Below, piece after piece: positions 54,159 to 62,670 of a DNA stretch of 64,000 bases. A program made the translations under genes and the position numbers. The notes beneath the pieces were generated by a model that did not search any database, was not told the origin of the DNA, and worked only from the letters and a program-made list of their open reading frames with translations. Within the stretch, counting starts at the first letter, position 1; every line of letters starts with the position of its first letter. Source of the DNA: Streptococcus sanguinis. Lineage in GTDB: Bacteria > Bacillota > Bacilli > Lactobacillales > Streptococcaceae. The DNA is taken from positions 1,550,001-1,614,000 of the forward strand of contig NZ_CP054570.1 in the NCBI RefSeq assembly GCF_013343115.1, in the 5' to 3' direction.

Positions 54159-55595
54159 TTATTTTTTAAAACGAATGGTCGTTGTTGTCCCCTCATGGTC
54201 TGAGTGGATAGACAAGGTTCCAAACAATTTTCCTTGGACAAAGCGCTCCACCAAGAGTAGACCCAGATGATTCTCAAAGGAATGCTCTTGATTGTAACCG
54301 CTACCATTATCCAGTGCTTTTAAAGTTATTATATCATTTTTAAGTCCAACCTGCAAATGGATTTGCGGTTTTTCTGGATTTTTTTTGTCCTTAAAAGCAT
54401 GTTCATAGCTGTTTTGCAGTAATTCATTGACGATTAGCGCCAGTGAAGTGGCCCGGCTGCTATCGAGACAGAGTTCCGGTTCCAGGCTATAGGTAAGGGT
54501 TATTTCCCTATGCCCGGAAAAACAACGCTGAACATTTTCGATAACTCTCTTCAGCAGATGCTCAATCTGAATGCTGTCATCCTGCTGAGAAGACAGGAGC
54601 TCGTGAGTCGCCGCTATGGAGAGCACACGATTCATACTGTCATTAAGAGCTTTTTTGGTGTCTGCTCCTGGACTTTGCTGAGCCTGTAGTCGCAGCAAAG
54701 AAACAACGGTTTGCAAGTTATTCTTTACCCGATGGTTCATTTCACGAATGGTAGTTGTATGGGTTAAGAGCTGTGCTTCCTTTTCCTTGATGTCTGTAAT
54801 ATCCTTACAGATCATGACCACATTTTCACTCTCAGCCAGCAGATAGCGTTTGACCAAAAAGCAATAAGTGCCATAATGTACCTCAACTTGGTGAGGTTTT
54901 TCTTGAGGGGCTTGCGGTCCCAGTTGCTGGATTTCTTCAAAAGTCAGACTGTCTAAGACCAGATTGCTGTAGTGCATTCCCTCAATCGAGTCCATATAGC
55001 CCAGTTTATGGCGATAAGAGTCGGCAGCTGCTTGATTGAAATACTTGAGATAGCCCTGCCGGTCAAAGACCAGACAAGCTTCATCTATATGATCAAATAA
55101 AACAAACTGCTCTTGGGCTGAAATCTCAGGAGTGCTCCGTAACTCAAAACCGCCGTCCTCTTTATCTAAAGAAAAGTGGTCCGGTAAAGTCTGAGGAGCA
55201 TTTCTTTCGATAATCAGCGTTCCGATGACGCGCTCTTCTCTCACTATCGGAAAGACCGTCTGATGGATGGCTAAGCCCTCCTGCGATCTGGCTGAAAGCC
55301 CAATCGAAGGAGCGCCCGTCTCCAAGGTCCGGATAACACCTGGCTCATTTTCCAGGTAAGCCATAGCACCTACGACCGAGTTTTCGTACAAGCTGAGCTT
55401 GCTTTCCGGTTTTTTGTGAAAGATAACAATGGCATGTTCTGAAAAGATATTCTTTACGTCAATGAAGACATCTTCATTGGCATAAGCTGAGTTTTTCAAT
55501 AATTCATCAGCCTGTTGGACAAGATGCTCGATATCAGCCTCATCCAAATTTGTCTGTTCCTGACAAAGCTGCTTTATCTTATCTTTATACATCAT
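54159..55595 (-). CDS. eutW: Sensor histidine kinase EutW
   Basis: A 478-residue cytosolic kinase with no membrane segments. Residues about 25-150 form a ligand-sensing domain, 150-260 a PAS domain (CLVFDRQGYLKYFNQAAADS), then a HisKA_2 phospho-acceptor REMNHRVKNNLQTVVSLLRL with His near 290 and a C-terminal HATPase (LIVNELLQNSYEHAF). It phosphorylates EutV in response to ethanolamine. Overlaps eutV by one base. Confidence 0.94.
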   Translation of the reverse strand: MMYKDKIKQLCQEQTNLDEADIEHLVQQADELLKNSAYANEDVFIDVKNIFSEHAIVIFHKKPESKLSLYENSVVGAMAYLENEPGVIRTLETGAPSIGLSARSQEGLAIHQTVFPIVREERVIGTLIIERNAPQTLPDHFSLDKEDGGFELRSTPEISAQEQFVLFDHIDEACLVFDRQGYLKYFNQAAADSYRHKLGYMDSIEGMHYSNLVLDSLTFEEIQQLGPQAPQEKPHQVEVHYGTYCFLVKRYLLAESENVVMICKDITDIKEKEAQLLTHTTTIREMNHRVKNNLQTVVSLLRLQAQQSPGADTKKALNDSMNRVLSIAATHELLSSQQDDSIQIEHLLKRVIENVQRCFSGHREITLTYSLEPELCLDSSRATSLALIVNELLQNSYEHAFKDKKNPEKPQIHLQVGLKNDIITLKALDNGSGYNQEHSFENHLGLLLVERFVQGKLFGTLSIHSDHEGTTTTIRFKK

Positions 55596-56170
55596 TACAC
55601 ATCATCTTGGAGCACCAGCAATTTGGCAATCTCAATCATCGGCACTCTCTTTTGCATACTAATTGTCCGAATGCGTTTGAAAGCTTCTGGCTCTGACAAA
55701 TGATCACGAGCCATCAGCAAGCCTTTAGCCTTTTCAATCACAATCCGATCGTCTATTTTTTTAGACAGCTTGACCATTTCATTGGACATCTGCTGAAGCT
55801 GACGGCCCTTCTCAATGCAGACCTCTACCATTGGAACCAAGGACTTGGCATCCAAAGGTTTAACCAAGTAAGCACTAATTCCATTGGTTTTAGCTTTTTG
55901 AACATAGTGTTCATCACTGTAGGCTGACAGTAGAATCACACTGTAGGCTAAAGCATCTTCGAGTATCTTCTTACCCGCTGTCAGGCCATCCAGAAGCGGA
56001 AGCTTGATGTCCATCATGACCAAGTCACAACGATATTTCTGACACAAATCAATAGCCTCAAAGCCATCGGATGCCTCAGCCACCACTTCATAATCAGCTT
56101 CTTCTAATATATTTCGGATATCTAATCTTACAATTGGATCATCATCAACAATTAGTATTCTGCCCTTCAT
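55595..56170 (-). CDS. eutV: Response regulator EutV, ANTAR-type RNA-binding antiterminator
   Basis: A 191-residue regulator with a receiver domain (phospho-acceptor Asp54 in VMMDIKLPLLDG) and a C-terminal ANTAR domain (RIVIEKAKGLLMARDHLSEPEAFKRI split over about 145-170). Phosphorylated EutV dimers bind paired hexaloop hairpins in nascent RNA; matching hairpins exist before eutG and eutA and in the EutX-like RNA. Confidence 0.95.
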   Translation of the reverse strand: MKGRILIVDDDPIVRLDIRNILEEADYEVVAEASDGFEAIDLCQKYRCDLVMMDIKLPLLDGLTAGKKILEDALAYSVILLSAYSDEHYVQKAKTNGISAYLVKPLDAKSLVPMVEVCIEKGRQLQQMSNEMVKLSKKIDDRIVIEKAKGLLMARDHLSEPEAFKRIRTISMQKRVPMIEIAKLLVLQDDV

Positions 56171-56194
56171 ACTTCCCCTCGACAGTTTGATTTT

Positions 56195-56539
56195 TTATGT
56201 CCGCGTTACGACAGTGCTGGAGAAGCCTAAAATCTCTTCCAGACCTTGTAAAACGGCAATGAGAGCTGCCTCAACAGAAGAAACGTCACCTGTCATCACG
56301 ACAGAGCCGCTGAAACGATCCACAAAACCAATTTGAACATCTGCAGCCTTGGTCGCAATATCAACCGCAATGATAGCCGCTTCACTCGGAGTGATCGTCA
56401 AGATTCCAATCGCATTCTTGATTTCTGCCTGCAATCCCAATTTTTCAAAAATGACTTCATCAGGATTAGCGATAAGGTGCGCCAAGGTCACTTGTTTCCC
56501 AGGAACGTATTCCTGTATCATTCTTTGTTTTTCTTCCAA
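56195..56539 (-). CDS. eutS: Microcompartment shell protein EutS
   Basis: A 114-residue (or 108 from the internal ATG) permuted BMC protein: [18 protein letters not shown] then [37 protein letters not shown]. EutS forms bent hexamers at shell edges. Two starts are possible: TTG at 56539 after GAAGG or ATG at 56521 after GGAAG. First gene of the eutS-V-W group. Confidence 0.93.
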   Translation of the reverse strand: MEEKQRMIQEYVPGKQVTLAHLIANPDEVIFEKLGLQAEIKNAIGILTITPSEAAIIAVDIATKAADVQIGFVDRFSGSVVMTGDVSSVEAALIAVLQGLEEILGFSSTVVTRT

Positions 56540-56585
56540 TTTAGTAAACCTTCTTCATGATTTTAAACCTTCAGAAGTGTACTGC

Positions 56586-56616
56586 ACGCTCTTAATCATT
56601 ATACAATAATTTTGGC
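56586..56616 (-). promoter_or_regulatory. Promoter of eutS-eutV-eutW
   Basis: Minus-strand TTGCTG, 17-bp spacer, TATAAT in the ~95-bp gap between eutG and eutS. I see no terminator or EutV site in this leader, so the regulator genes may have a basal, EutV-independent supply. Confidence 0.7.
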
Positions 56617-56635
56617 ATAACAGCAATTCAGAGGA

Positions 56636-57778
56636 TTAAAACGCTTTCTCTAATACTTTAAGCAGCTCTTCTGCCGTAGGGACACGAGGGTTAGTCGGAG
56701 TACAGCCATCATGCAGAGCAGCTTCTGAAATTTCTACCTTGTACTGAGCAAAAGCATCTGCTTTCACACCATATTCTCTTAGAGAAGTTGGCATCTCCAG
56801 CTTTCTTTGTAGTTTCTTGATGGCTTCAACCAGCTGTCTTACTCCTGACACAGGACTTGAAGCACTGCATCCCAGTAGTTTGGCAATATCCTGATAGCGG
56901 CTCGCTACAGTCTTGTCTGTCGCCTGCCGGTTCCGATTGTTGAATTCGATACCAGCATTATACTGAATGACATGGGGCATTAAAATACTGTTTAAACGAC
57001 CATGAGGCACATGGAACTTAGCGCCTGCCGCATGTGCCAGACTGTGATTGATACCCAAAGAAGCTGTATTAAAGGCCATACCTGCCAGAGTGGATGCTGC
57101 ATGCATCTTTTCACGCGCTTCTACATCCTGACCATTTTTGTAGGCTTTAGGCAGGTATTCAAAGACCAGCTTGATTGCCTTTTCAGCCAAGGCATCAGAG
57201 AAGTCCGTAGCCTTGGTCGATACATAAGCTTCAATGGCATGGGTCAGTACATCCATTCCAGTGTCAGCCGTGATGTTACCAGGAAGTGACAGAACCAAAT
57301 CCGCATCTAAGATCGCAACATCCGGAAGGATTTCTTTGGTCACTAAAGGATATTTGGTACCTCTCTCTGCATCCGTGATGACAGAAAAGGACGTTACTTC
57401 AGATCCAGTTCCGCTTGTTGTAGGAATGGCGATGAGAATAGCCTCTGAGAAGGCACCCTGCTTCTTGGCAAAATAATACATAGCCTTGGAAGCATCAATG
57501 GCAGAGCCTCCGCCAATAGAAAGCACAATGCTGATTGGCTTGTCTCCTGCACTCTTGATACCAGCTACAACCGTTTCGATTGGCGGATCAGGCACAATGT
57601 CTGTGAAAACAACAATGTCATTGCTGTCATCAAAGTTGGCTAAAATAGCATCCAACGTGCCAGATGTCTTCAAAAAAGGATCGGCAACGACTAAAATATG
57701 CTCGTTTTTATAATGGCTTAATTGCTGCAGAGCGCCCTTGCCCACATGCAATTCAGTCTTATAGGAAATCTTATACAT
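56636..57778 (-). CDS. eutG: Iron-containing alcohol dehydrogenase EutG/PduQ
   Basis: A 380-residue group III alcohol dehydrogenase that reduces acetaldehyde (and probably propionaldehyde) to regenerate NAD+. Seen motifs: the cofactor segment VLSIGGGSAIDASKAM near 88 and the metal histidines in INHSLAHAAGAKFHVPHGRL near 258-277. It has its own promoter, cre box and EutV antiterminator and is read before eutS. Confidence 0.93.
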   Translation of the reverse strand: MYKISYKTELHVGKGALQQLSHYKNEHILVVADPFLKTSGTLDAILANFDDSNDIVVFTDIVPDPPIETVVAGIKSAGDKPISIVLSIGGGSAIDASKAMYYFAKKQGAFSEAILIAIPTTSGTGSEVTSFSVITDAERGTKYPLVTKEILPDVAILDADLVLSLPGNITADTGMDVLTHAIEAYVSTKATDFSDALAEKAIKLVFEYLPKAYKNGQDVEAREKMHAASTLAGMAFNTASLGINHSLAHAAGAKFHVPHGRLNSILMPHVIQYNAGIEFNNRNRQATDKTVASRYQDIAKLLGCSASSPVSGVRQLVEAIKKLQRKLEMPTSLREYGVKADAFAQYKVEISEAALHDGCTPTNPRVPTAEELLKVLEKAF

Positions 57779-57816
57779 CTTTTCTCCTTTCTGTTGTATC
57801 TATTTTTAAACAAAAA

Positions 57817-57909
57817 GAAGCTATATGAAAATAAGACTGTTCCCCTACACACGTCACAGCATTTTCATATAGCTTCATTGCTTATTTATCTTCAGTACCC
57901 CTTTGTACT
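57817..57909 (-). promoter_or_regulatory. EutV dual-hairpin antiterminator and terminator before eutG
   Basis: Minus strand. P1 is AGTAC-AAAGGG-GTACT (57894-57909), P2 is AGC-AATGAA-GCT (57871-57882); both loops have A1 and G4. P2 overlaps the start of the terminator stem GAAGCTATATGAAAAT, whose complement lies at 57817-57832, followed by TTTTTG. Forming P2 excludes the terminator. Confidence 0.88.
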
Positions 57910-57916
57910 ATATTGA

Positions 57917-57945
57917 ATTATAACACAAAAGCGCTTTCATGGCAA
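57917..57945 (-). promoter_or_regulatory. eutG promoter with a cre box in the spacer
   Basis: Minus-strand TTGCCA (57940-57945), a 17-bp spacer and TATAAT (57917-57922). The spacer holds TGAAAGCGCTTTTG (57926-57939), a CcpA cre-like site with two mismatches, so sugar-grown cells should shut off the eut operon even before antitermination is tested. Confidence 0.75.
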
Positions 57946-58046
57946 TGAAAAAGTCATTAATATAAGAAGTTTTTAGTGCCGCTTCTCTTTTCAAAAACAA
58001 GCTTGTTTGAAGGATTAAATTTTTATTAAAATTTGATTCGTTTTCC

Positions 58047-58075
58047 TTGTAATTACCTGTGAAAGGTGTTACAAT
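58047..58075 (+). promoter_or_regulatory. Plus-strand promoter of the EutX-like RNA
   Basis: TTGTAA (58047-58052), 17-bp spacer, TACAAT (58070-58075), directed away from eutG. A palindrome AAACAAGCTTGTTT lies between the two divergent promoters at 57995-58008. Confidence 0.65.
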
Positions 58076-58081
58076 CTAGTT

Positions 58082-58416
58082 ACTAGGAAATTGATTTTAG
58101 TACTTTTAAGGATATGGAAGTCTGGTGCAAATCCAGCGCGGTCCCGCCACTGTGATAAGCTTTTCAGCTTTAAGTCAGGTCTTTATTCTTAAATTTTAGT
58201 AGATTTCATGCCTCGATGTAAGGTAGTGATGTCAGTTTGGAACAAACATTTTAGCTTAGTTTCCATTATTGACTCTACGTTTAAGTACGTTAATTTTCTA
58301 AAGATGAGGTTTCACTTGTCTTTCTGCAAAGGAGCAGAGTCAATAATTGGAAAGCTAGTGCTAATCAACGAAGCTTAGCATGAAGATACAATGATGTATA
58401 GGCGGCTTTCTTTTTT
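58082..58416 (+). ncRNA. eutX: EutX/Rli55-like riboswitch-controlled RNA that can sequester EutV
   Basis: Plus-strand RNA of about 335 nt. After the B12 riboswitch come three hexaloop hairpins obeying the A1/G4 rule: arms TCTGC/GCAGA around AAAGGA (58323-58338), arms TGCTAATC/GCTTAGCA around AACGAA with one mismatch (58359-58380), and ATAC-AATGAT-GTAT (58386-58399). The last two are 5 nt apart like the eutA pair. GGAAAGC / GGCTTTC arms and six T (to 58416) end the RNA. In Enterococcus EutX and Listeria Rli55, such an RNA without B12 ties up EutV. A 15-bp pairing of 58262-58276 with 58337-58352 competes with the first hairpin. Confidence 0.82.
58085..58260 (+). promoter_or_regulatory. Adenosylcobalamin riboswitch
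   Basis: Plus-strand core elements in order: GGAAGTCTGGTGCAAATCC near 58116-58134, CGCGGTCCCGCCACTGTG at 58137-58154 (the B12 core), then P7-P13-like arms to about 58250. No plus-strand gene follows for more than 1 kb, so it controls an RNA, not a protein. Confidence 0.88.
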
Positions 58417-58429
58417 AGAAGATTAAAAT

Positions 58430-58484
58430 AAGTTCTGTCCTTCCAAGACTCAGTAGGAGTCAATTTGGAAAGACAGAACTTTTT
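58430..58484. terminator. Terminator after the adenosyltransferase gene
   Basis: AAGTTCTGTCCTTCCAA pairs with TTTGGAAAGACAGAACTT; T tract on the plus side (TTTTTCTG) and a T-rich stretch on the minus side, so it can serve both the cob operon and plus-strand RNA. Confidence 0.75.
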
Positions 58485-58497
58485 CTGTTTCTTTTTG

Positions 58498-59097
58498 TCA
58501 CTGGCGTTTGCTTGCCCAACGCTCAACATCTGCCTTGGTGATATTGTGGAAGACCTTAGCACCTCTTTCATAGGCGATGTCTTCTTGGTTTTTAGTAAAG
58601 TTGATTACTCGAGCCAAGGCAAAGAAATAATCTGATAGACGATTGACAAAAATCAGGACATTATTGTTAATTTCTGTAGTCCACATAGCCCCTACGATAT
58701 GGCGCTCTGCCCGTCTTGCAATGGTCCGAGCCACATGAATCATGGAAGCAATCTCGTCACCGCCTGGCAGGATAAATCTTTCCAGAGCCGGTGGAATTTC
58801 TGCGTAGGTATCAATCCTCTCCTCAATCCAGTCAATCAGCTGCTGATCGACCTTATAAGGGTAAACTCCCTTAGGAGTAGAGAGGTCTGAACCACAGTCA
58901 AAGAGATAATGCTGCAGCTGGAGCAGCTCATCTCTCAGCTTATCATCCTTGTCCAGCTTGGTAATGGTATAACCAATCCAAGAGTTCAGCTCATCAATGG
59001 TTCCGTAAGCATTAACTCGTTCTGCATCCTTGGCAACACTTTGACCGCCAACTAGCTTAGTCAAGCCCTTGTCACCTGTTTTTGTATAGAGTTGCAT
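58498..59097 (-). CDS. pduO: Corrinoid adenosyltransferase, PduO type
   Basis: A 199-residue PduO-family enzyme with the ATP-binding start TKTGDKGLTKLVGGQSVAKD and the signature YGTIDELNSWIGY, plus FILPGGDEIASMIHVARTIARRAER near 110. It makes adenosylcobalamin from cob(I)alamin and ATP. The C-terminal GlcG domain of enterobacterial PduO is absent and encoded separately in the pdu operon. Last gene of the cob group. Confidence 0.95.
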   Translation of the reverse strand: MQLYTKTGDKGLTKLVGGQSVAKDAERVNAYGTIDELNSWIGYTITKLDKDDKLRDELLQLQHYLFDCGSDLSTPKGVYPYKVDQQLIDWIEERIDTYAEIPPALERFILPGGDEIASMIHVARTIARRAERHIVGAMWTTEINNNVLIFVNRLSDYFFALARVINFTKNQEDIAYERGAKVFHNITKADVERWASKRQ

Positions 59098-59109
59098 ATT
59101 TTTCCTCCT

Positions 59110-60177
59110 TTAAGTCACATTTTTGCGAATATCAACATAATCTTCTTCTTTCAAGCTGCCTTCAGCAAAGGTTGGCATGTGCTCCATGGTATAAACAGCA
59201 TTTTCCAGCAGAAAGAAAGCCAAAGGACAGCCTGAACCTTCACCTAGCCGCATGTCCAGCAAAAGCATGGGCTCCAGTCCTAGAAAGTCACTGACCAGTC
59301 TGTAAGCAGGCTCCGTCGAAGCATGGGAAGCAAAGGTATAGTCCAAGACATGAGGAGTCAGCTGATGGGCAATCAGAAGCCCCGTTAGAGAGATAAGGCC
59401 ATCCACTACACAAGGCAGCTGATAGCGGGCACAGGCAAGATGAGTGCCTGCCATAGCCAGCATATCCAGCCCGCCAAGCTTAGCTGTCAGATCCAGAATA
59501 TCTCCATAAGGAGCGTGACAATCCAAACACTGCTGGATAACAGCTGTTTTATGAGCCTTCATATCCTGAGTCAGACCGGCTCCATAGCCTGTGACATCTT
59601 CTGCTTTAAGACCGAGAACTGCCGCAATGACAGCAGCCGAGGTGGTGGTGTTGCCAATCCCCATTTCTCCAGTTCCAAAGAGACGATAGCCGTCTTTGAT
59701 CAAGGCCTCTGTCTTCTTGTAGCCGACTAGAATTGCCGCTATAGCCTGCTCGCGAGTCATGGCCTGCTCCTTGAGCATGTTACGCGTCCCATGACAGACC
59801 TTGTCCTTATTTTCCTCAAAGATATCCTTCTTGCAGCCAATGTCTACCAGGCAGATGTCTGAACCTACATGTTTGGAAATAGCGCACAGGCCTGACTTCC
59901 CTGCTAGAATATTGCGAGCAACAGTATAGGTCGTTTCTTGAGGATTGGCAGAAACGCCTTCAGCCACAATGCCATTATCTGCCACGTAGACGAGAACAAT
60001 CTTCTTCTCTAAATCAATGGGACCAGAAAACATGGCATGCAAGCGAGCATAGATGGTCTCGAGTTTCCCTAAGGAGCCTGGCGGCTTTCCTAGCTGATCA
60101 CAGTAGCGCCGGCCTTCTTGAAGCTTGTCTTTGTCTATCGGAAGAATCTGCTCAATAATTTTTTCTAAGTCTTTCAA
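59110..60177 (-). CDS. cobT: Nicotinate-nucleotide-dimethylbenzimidazole phosphoribosyltransferase
   Basis: About 355 residues. It activates the lower-ligand base for cobalamin. Typical segments: YCDQLGKPPGSLGKLETIYARL, GMGIGNTTTSAAVIA-type EMGIGNTTTSAAV near 185, and the C-terminal LLDMRLGEGSGCPLAF. There is no ATG near the N-terminus; a TTG at 60177 with GGAGGAG about 11 bases before and one base past the pduX stop fits best, though the frame is open further. Confidence 0.9.
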   Translation of the reverse strand: MKDLEKIIEQILPIDKDKLQEGRRYCDQLGKPPGSLGKLETIYARLHAMFSGPIDLEKKIVLVYVADNGIVAEGVSANPQETTYTVARNILAGKSGLCAISKHVGSDICLVDIGCKKDIFEENKDKVCHGTRNMLKEQAMTREQAIAAILVGYKKTEALIKDGYRLFGTGEMGIGNTTTSAAVIAAVLGLKAEDVTGYGAGLTQDMKAHKTAVIQQCLDCHAPYGDILDLTAKLGGLDMLAMAGTHLACARYQLPCVVDGLISLTGLLIAHQLTPHVLDYTFASHASTEPAYRLVSDFLGLEPMLLLDMRLGEGSGCPLAFFLLENAVYTMEHMPTFAEGSLKEEDYVDIRKNVT

Positions 60178-60178
60178 A

Positions 60179-61045
60179 CTAGTCTGTCTCCTCCCTGACC
60201 GGCTGCACCCCTTCAAAAATAATCCTGCTCAAGGTCCGAGTCTGATAATAAGCCCCACTGGCTGAGCGAGCTAGTTCAGCCTCCAATTGAGGCAAGTTTT
60301 CTAGCTGTTCCCTGCTCAGCAGCAGACCAACCAATGTGCCACTATGGGCAACATTGAGCCCTAAGCATTGGTATTTTTTTACCAAATTCAGTAATTCTTC
60401 CAGATAGGGCTTGGGCAGCCGTTGGTTATTCAACAAAGCACTATAACTCGCTAAATGGCCAATCTTTTCCAGACTCTTCTCCTGACAAGCCTCCTGAAAG
60501 AGAGGAAGCAAGCGTTTGGACTCCTCAGCCGGATAGCTAGGACTGTCCTTCATCCGAACCAAGTCAAGGGTAGTCACCATCTCCACAGGCTCCAAGATAT
60601 AAACATAGAGCTCCGGTTGCCAGTCTGTCTGCCAGACCACTTGACCAGTCAGGGGATTAATGACCGTCCAGTCCTCAAAAGCCACCGAGTCAGTAGGCTC
60701 AATCTTGGCACAGAGACGAGTTAAATCTGCTGCTCTTAGAGGCTGCTTCTGCCCCAGAGCAGCTGCCTGCAGGCAGCTAACCATATCTGCTGTGCTGCTA
60801 GAATAGCCCTTGCTGATAGGCAGGTCGGACTCCTGAACAAAAGAGAAAGCATTGGACTCAGGCAGGAGCTCCAAAGCTCGCCTTACCTTTTCACCTTGGT
60901 CTTGCCTTGCGAGAGACGAAGCTCCGTCCGATCTCACTCGACTGCTCTTCTCAATCCCATAGGAGAGCAGGACTTCCTGCTCTCCAACTAAACCTTGAAA
61001 TAATTCACCGCAGGAACCTGGACAGGAAACCATTACCTTAGTCAT
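60179..61045 (-). CDS. pduX: L-threonine kinase PduX
   Basis: A 288-residue GHMP-family kinase with start MVSCPGSCGELFQGLVG and the ATP loop LPISKGYSSSTADMVS near 92-107. It makes L-threonine O-3-phosphate, the substrate of CobD, for the aminopropanol linker of cobalamin. It overlaps the cobD stop by eight bases. Confidence 0.92.
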   Translation of the reverse strand: MTKVMVSCPGSCGELFQGLVGEQEVLLSYGIEKSSRVRSDGASSLARQDQGEKVRRALELLPESNAFSFVQESDLPISKGYSSSTADMVSCLQAAALGQKQPLRAADLTRLCAKIEPTDSVAFEDWTVINPLTGQVVWQTDWQPELYVYILEPVEMVTTLDLVRMKDSPSYPAEESKRLLPLFQEACQEKSLEKIGHLASYSALLNNQRLPKPYLEELLNLVKKYQCLGLNVAHSGTLVGLLLSREQLENLPQLEAELARSASGAYYQTRTLSRIIFEGVQPVREETD

Positions 61046-62132
61046 AAGGAGCCTCTTTCGCTAAGACTTCTGTCAGACAAGCCAGAAGCTGTTCATTTTC
61101 CTGATGGCTGCGGATGGCTATGCGGTAATGCCGTTCTGACAGATCATGATAATTTTGACAGGAACGGATAAAAATCTTTCTCTGCCGAAGCTCCTGACGC
61201 AGGTCCAGCCGACCTAGATACTCAAAGAAGATATAATTGACACTAGGCTTGACCGGCCGAATCTGTGAAAATGCAGTTAGTCCTTGAAAAAGGAAATCTC
61301 TTTCTACTCGAAGCCACTGCTTGGTAGCTTGCTGATAGGCCTGATCTTCCAAAAGGACAGGCAGGGCGTGATCCGCCATAGCATTGACCGACCAAGGAGC
61401 GCGGCTCCCCTCTATCTCATCAAAGCAAGTTGGATGACAGCTGAGAGCATAGCCCAGTCTCAGACCGGGAATAGCATAAAACTTGGTCAGAGACCGCACC
61501 ACTACTGCATTTGGATAGGTGGCCAGACGTGAGACGAAGCTATAGTCCTCCTCATCGTCCAGAAAGTCCATAAAAGCCTCATCCAGTATCAAAAAGATTT
61601 GCCGCTCCTGCAGGTCCTCAGCTAGCTTTTCTAGCTCAGTACGCCGAATCAAGGTACCCGTCGGATTATTAGGATTGCAGATGAGTACAGCGTCTCCAGC
61701 AGTTAGTGAATCCAAGGCCGGCATCATATCAGCTAGATTCCACTCATAGGATGGAGAAGGGAGGCTAAAGCGCTCCACCTTAGCCTGCACTTGCGAAAAG
61801 GCTTTTTCATATTCCATGAAAGTAGGGCTCAAAGTCAGGACAGTTTTTGGACGCAGGAAGCGGGCCAGCTCATAAAAGACTTCTACCGCACCATTTGCCA
61901 ACAGGACCTTGTCCTTTTCTAGTCCATGATGATGTGCCAAAAGCTCTCTGGAGCGACTGTAGCTGATGTCTGGATAATGAACCAGCCAATCAATGGACTC
62001 GGTCAGACAAGCCCTCAGCCGCGGAGAAATCCCCAAAGGGTTGATATTGGCACTGAAATCCAGACAGTCTTCTAGAGAAAAACCAAATTCCTCAGCCAAA
62101 GCTGCCGCATTTCCACCGTGCTCTACTTTCAT
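61038..62132 (-). CDS. cobD: Threonine-phosphate decarboxylase CobD
   Basis: A 364-residue PLP enzyme starting at ATG 62132; the frame is open for 43 further codons but that part overlaps nothing conserved. Family features: the N-terminal HGGNAAALAEEFGFSLEDCLDFSANINPLG region, CNPNNPTGTLI near 155 and PLP-lysine segment VRSLTKFYAIPGLRLGY near 212. It makes (R)-1-amino-2-propanol phosphate. Confidence 0.92.
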   Translation of the reverse strand: MKVEHGGNAAALAEEFGFSLEDCLDFSANINPLGISPRLRACLTESIDWLVHYPDISYSRSRELLAHHHGLEKDKVLLANGAVEVFYELARFLRPKTVLTLSPTFMEYEKAFSQVQAKVERFSLPSPSYEWNLADMMPALDSLTAGDAVLICNPNNPTGTLIRRTELEKLAEDLQERQIFLILDEAFMDFLDDEEDYSFVSRLATYPNAVVVRSLTKFYAIPGLRLGYALSCHPTCFDEIEGSRAPWSVNAMADHALPVLLEDQAYQQATKQWLRVERDFLFQGLTAFSQIRPVKPSVNYIFFEYLGRLDLRQELRQRKIFIRSCQNYHDLSERHYRIAIRSHQENEQLLACLTEVLAKEAPYD

Positions 62133-62196
62133 AAATAGACATTCCTTCCTCGTTTCCTTGTTAGAATCTAGTATACCATATTCGGCTTTTTCGTCC

Positions 62197-62640
62197 TTAG
62201 TCTGCCTCCAGATAAGCCTGGAGACGGTCAATTCCTTCGTTTTCCGTCGCTGATATTTCAAAAATTTCCTTAGCTCCAGCCGCTTTCAGCTGTCGCCGTG
62301 CTTTTTCAATCTGCTCTTCCTTATCAGCCATATCAATCTTGGTGACAATGCCAATCACTTCTTTATTGAAGAGAGAAGAAAATCCTTGAGGAAAGGTCTG
62401 CATCTGATTGGAAGCCGCCACCAAGAGACCAATCACATCAGCCTCCGTTGCTGTCACGTTCAGAGCATTATAATACTTACGATGCTGGAGAAATTCTCCA
62501 GGCGTGTCAATGATGGCATCATAGAACTCAATAGCCTGAGTCTTAAAGTAGCTTAGCTCCAAGCCTTTCAGTCGCTGGGTCAGAGTAGTCTTACCCACTC
62601 CGACTGGACCGACAAACATGATTTTTTTCATATTTTGCAT
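62197..62640 (-). CDS. eutP: EutP/PduV-family small GTPase-like protein
   Basis: A 147-residue P-loop protein: Walker A GPVGVGKTTLTQRL near residue 11, DTPG near 48 and a TKID guanine-specificity motif (VTKIDMADKEEQI). EutP/PduV proteins are linked to microcompartment positioning or acetate kinase-like activity in different reports. ATG at 62640 follows AGAGGA. It heads the group with cobD, pduX, cobT and pduO. Confidence 0.9.
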   Translation of the reverse strand: MQNMKKIMFVGPVGVGKTTLTQRLKGLELSYFKTQAIEFYDAIIDTPGEFLQHRKYYNALNVTATEADVIGLLVAASNQMQTFPQGFSSLFNKEVIGIVTKIDMADKEEQIEKARRQLKAAGAKEIFEISATENEGIDRLQAYLEAD

Positions 62641-62670
62641 CCATTCCTCTCTATGACAGGAGACTGCCTG

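Noticed and set aside
58262-58352. 15-bp stem TCCATTATTGACTCT with its complement read as a riboswitch terminator
   Set aside because: No T tract follows it, so I describe it as a competing structure, not as a terminator.
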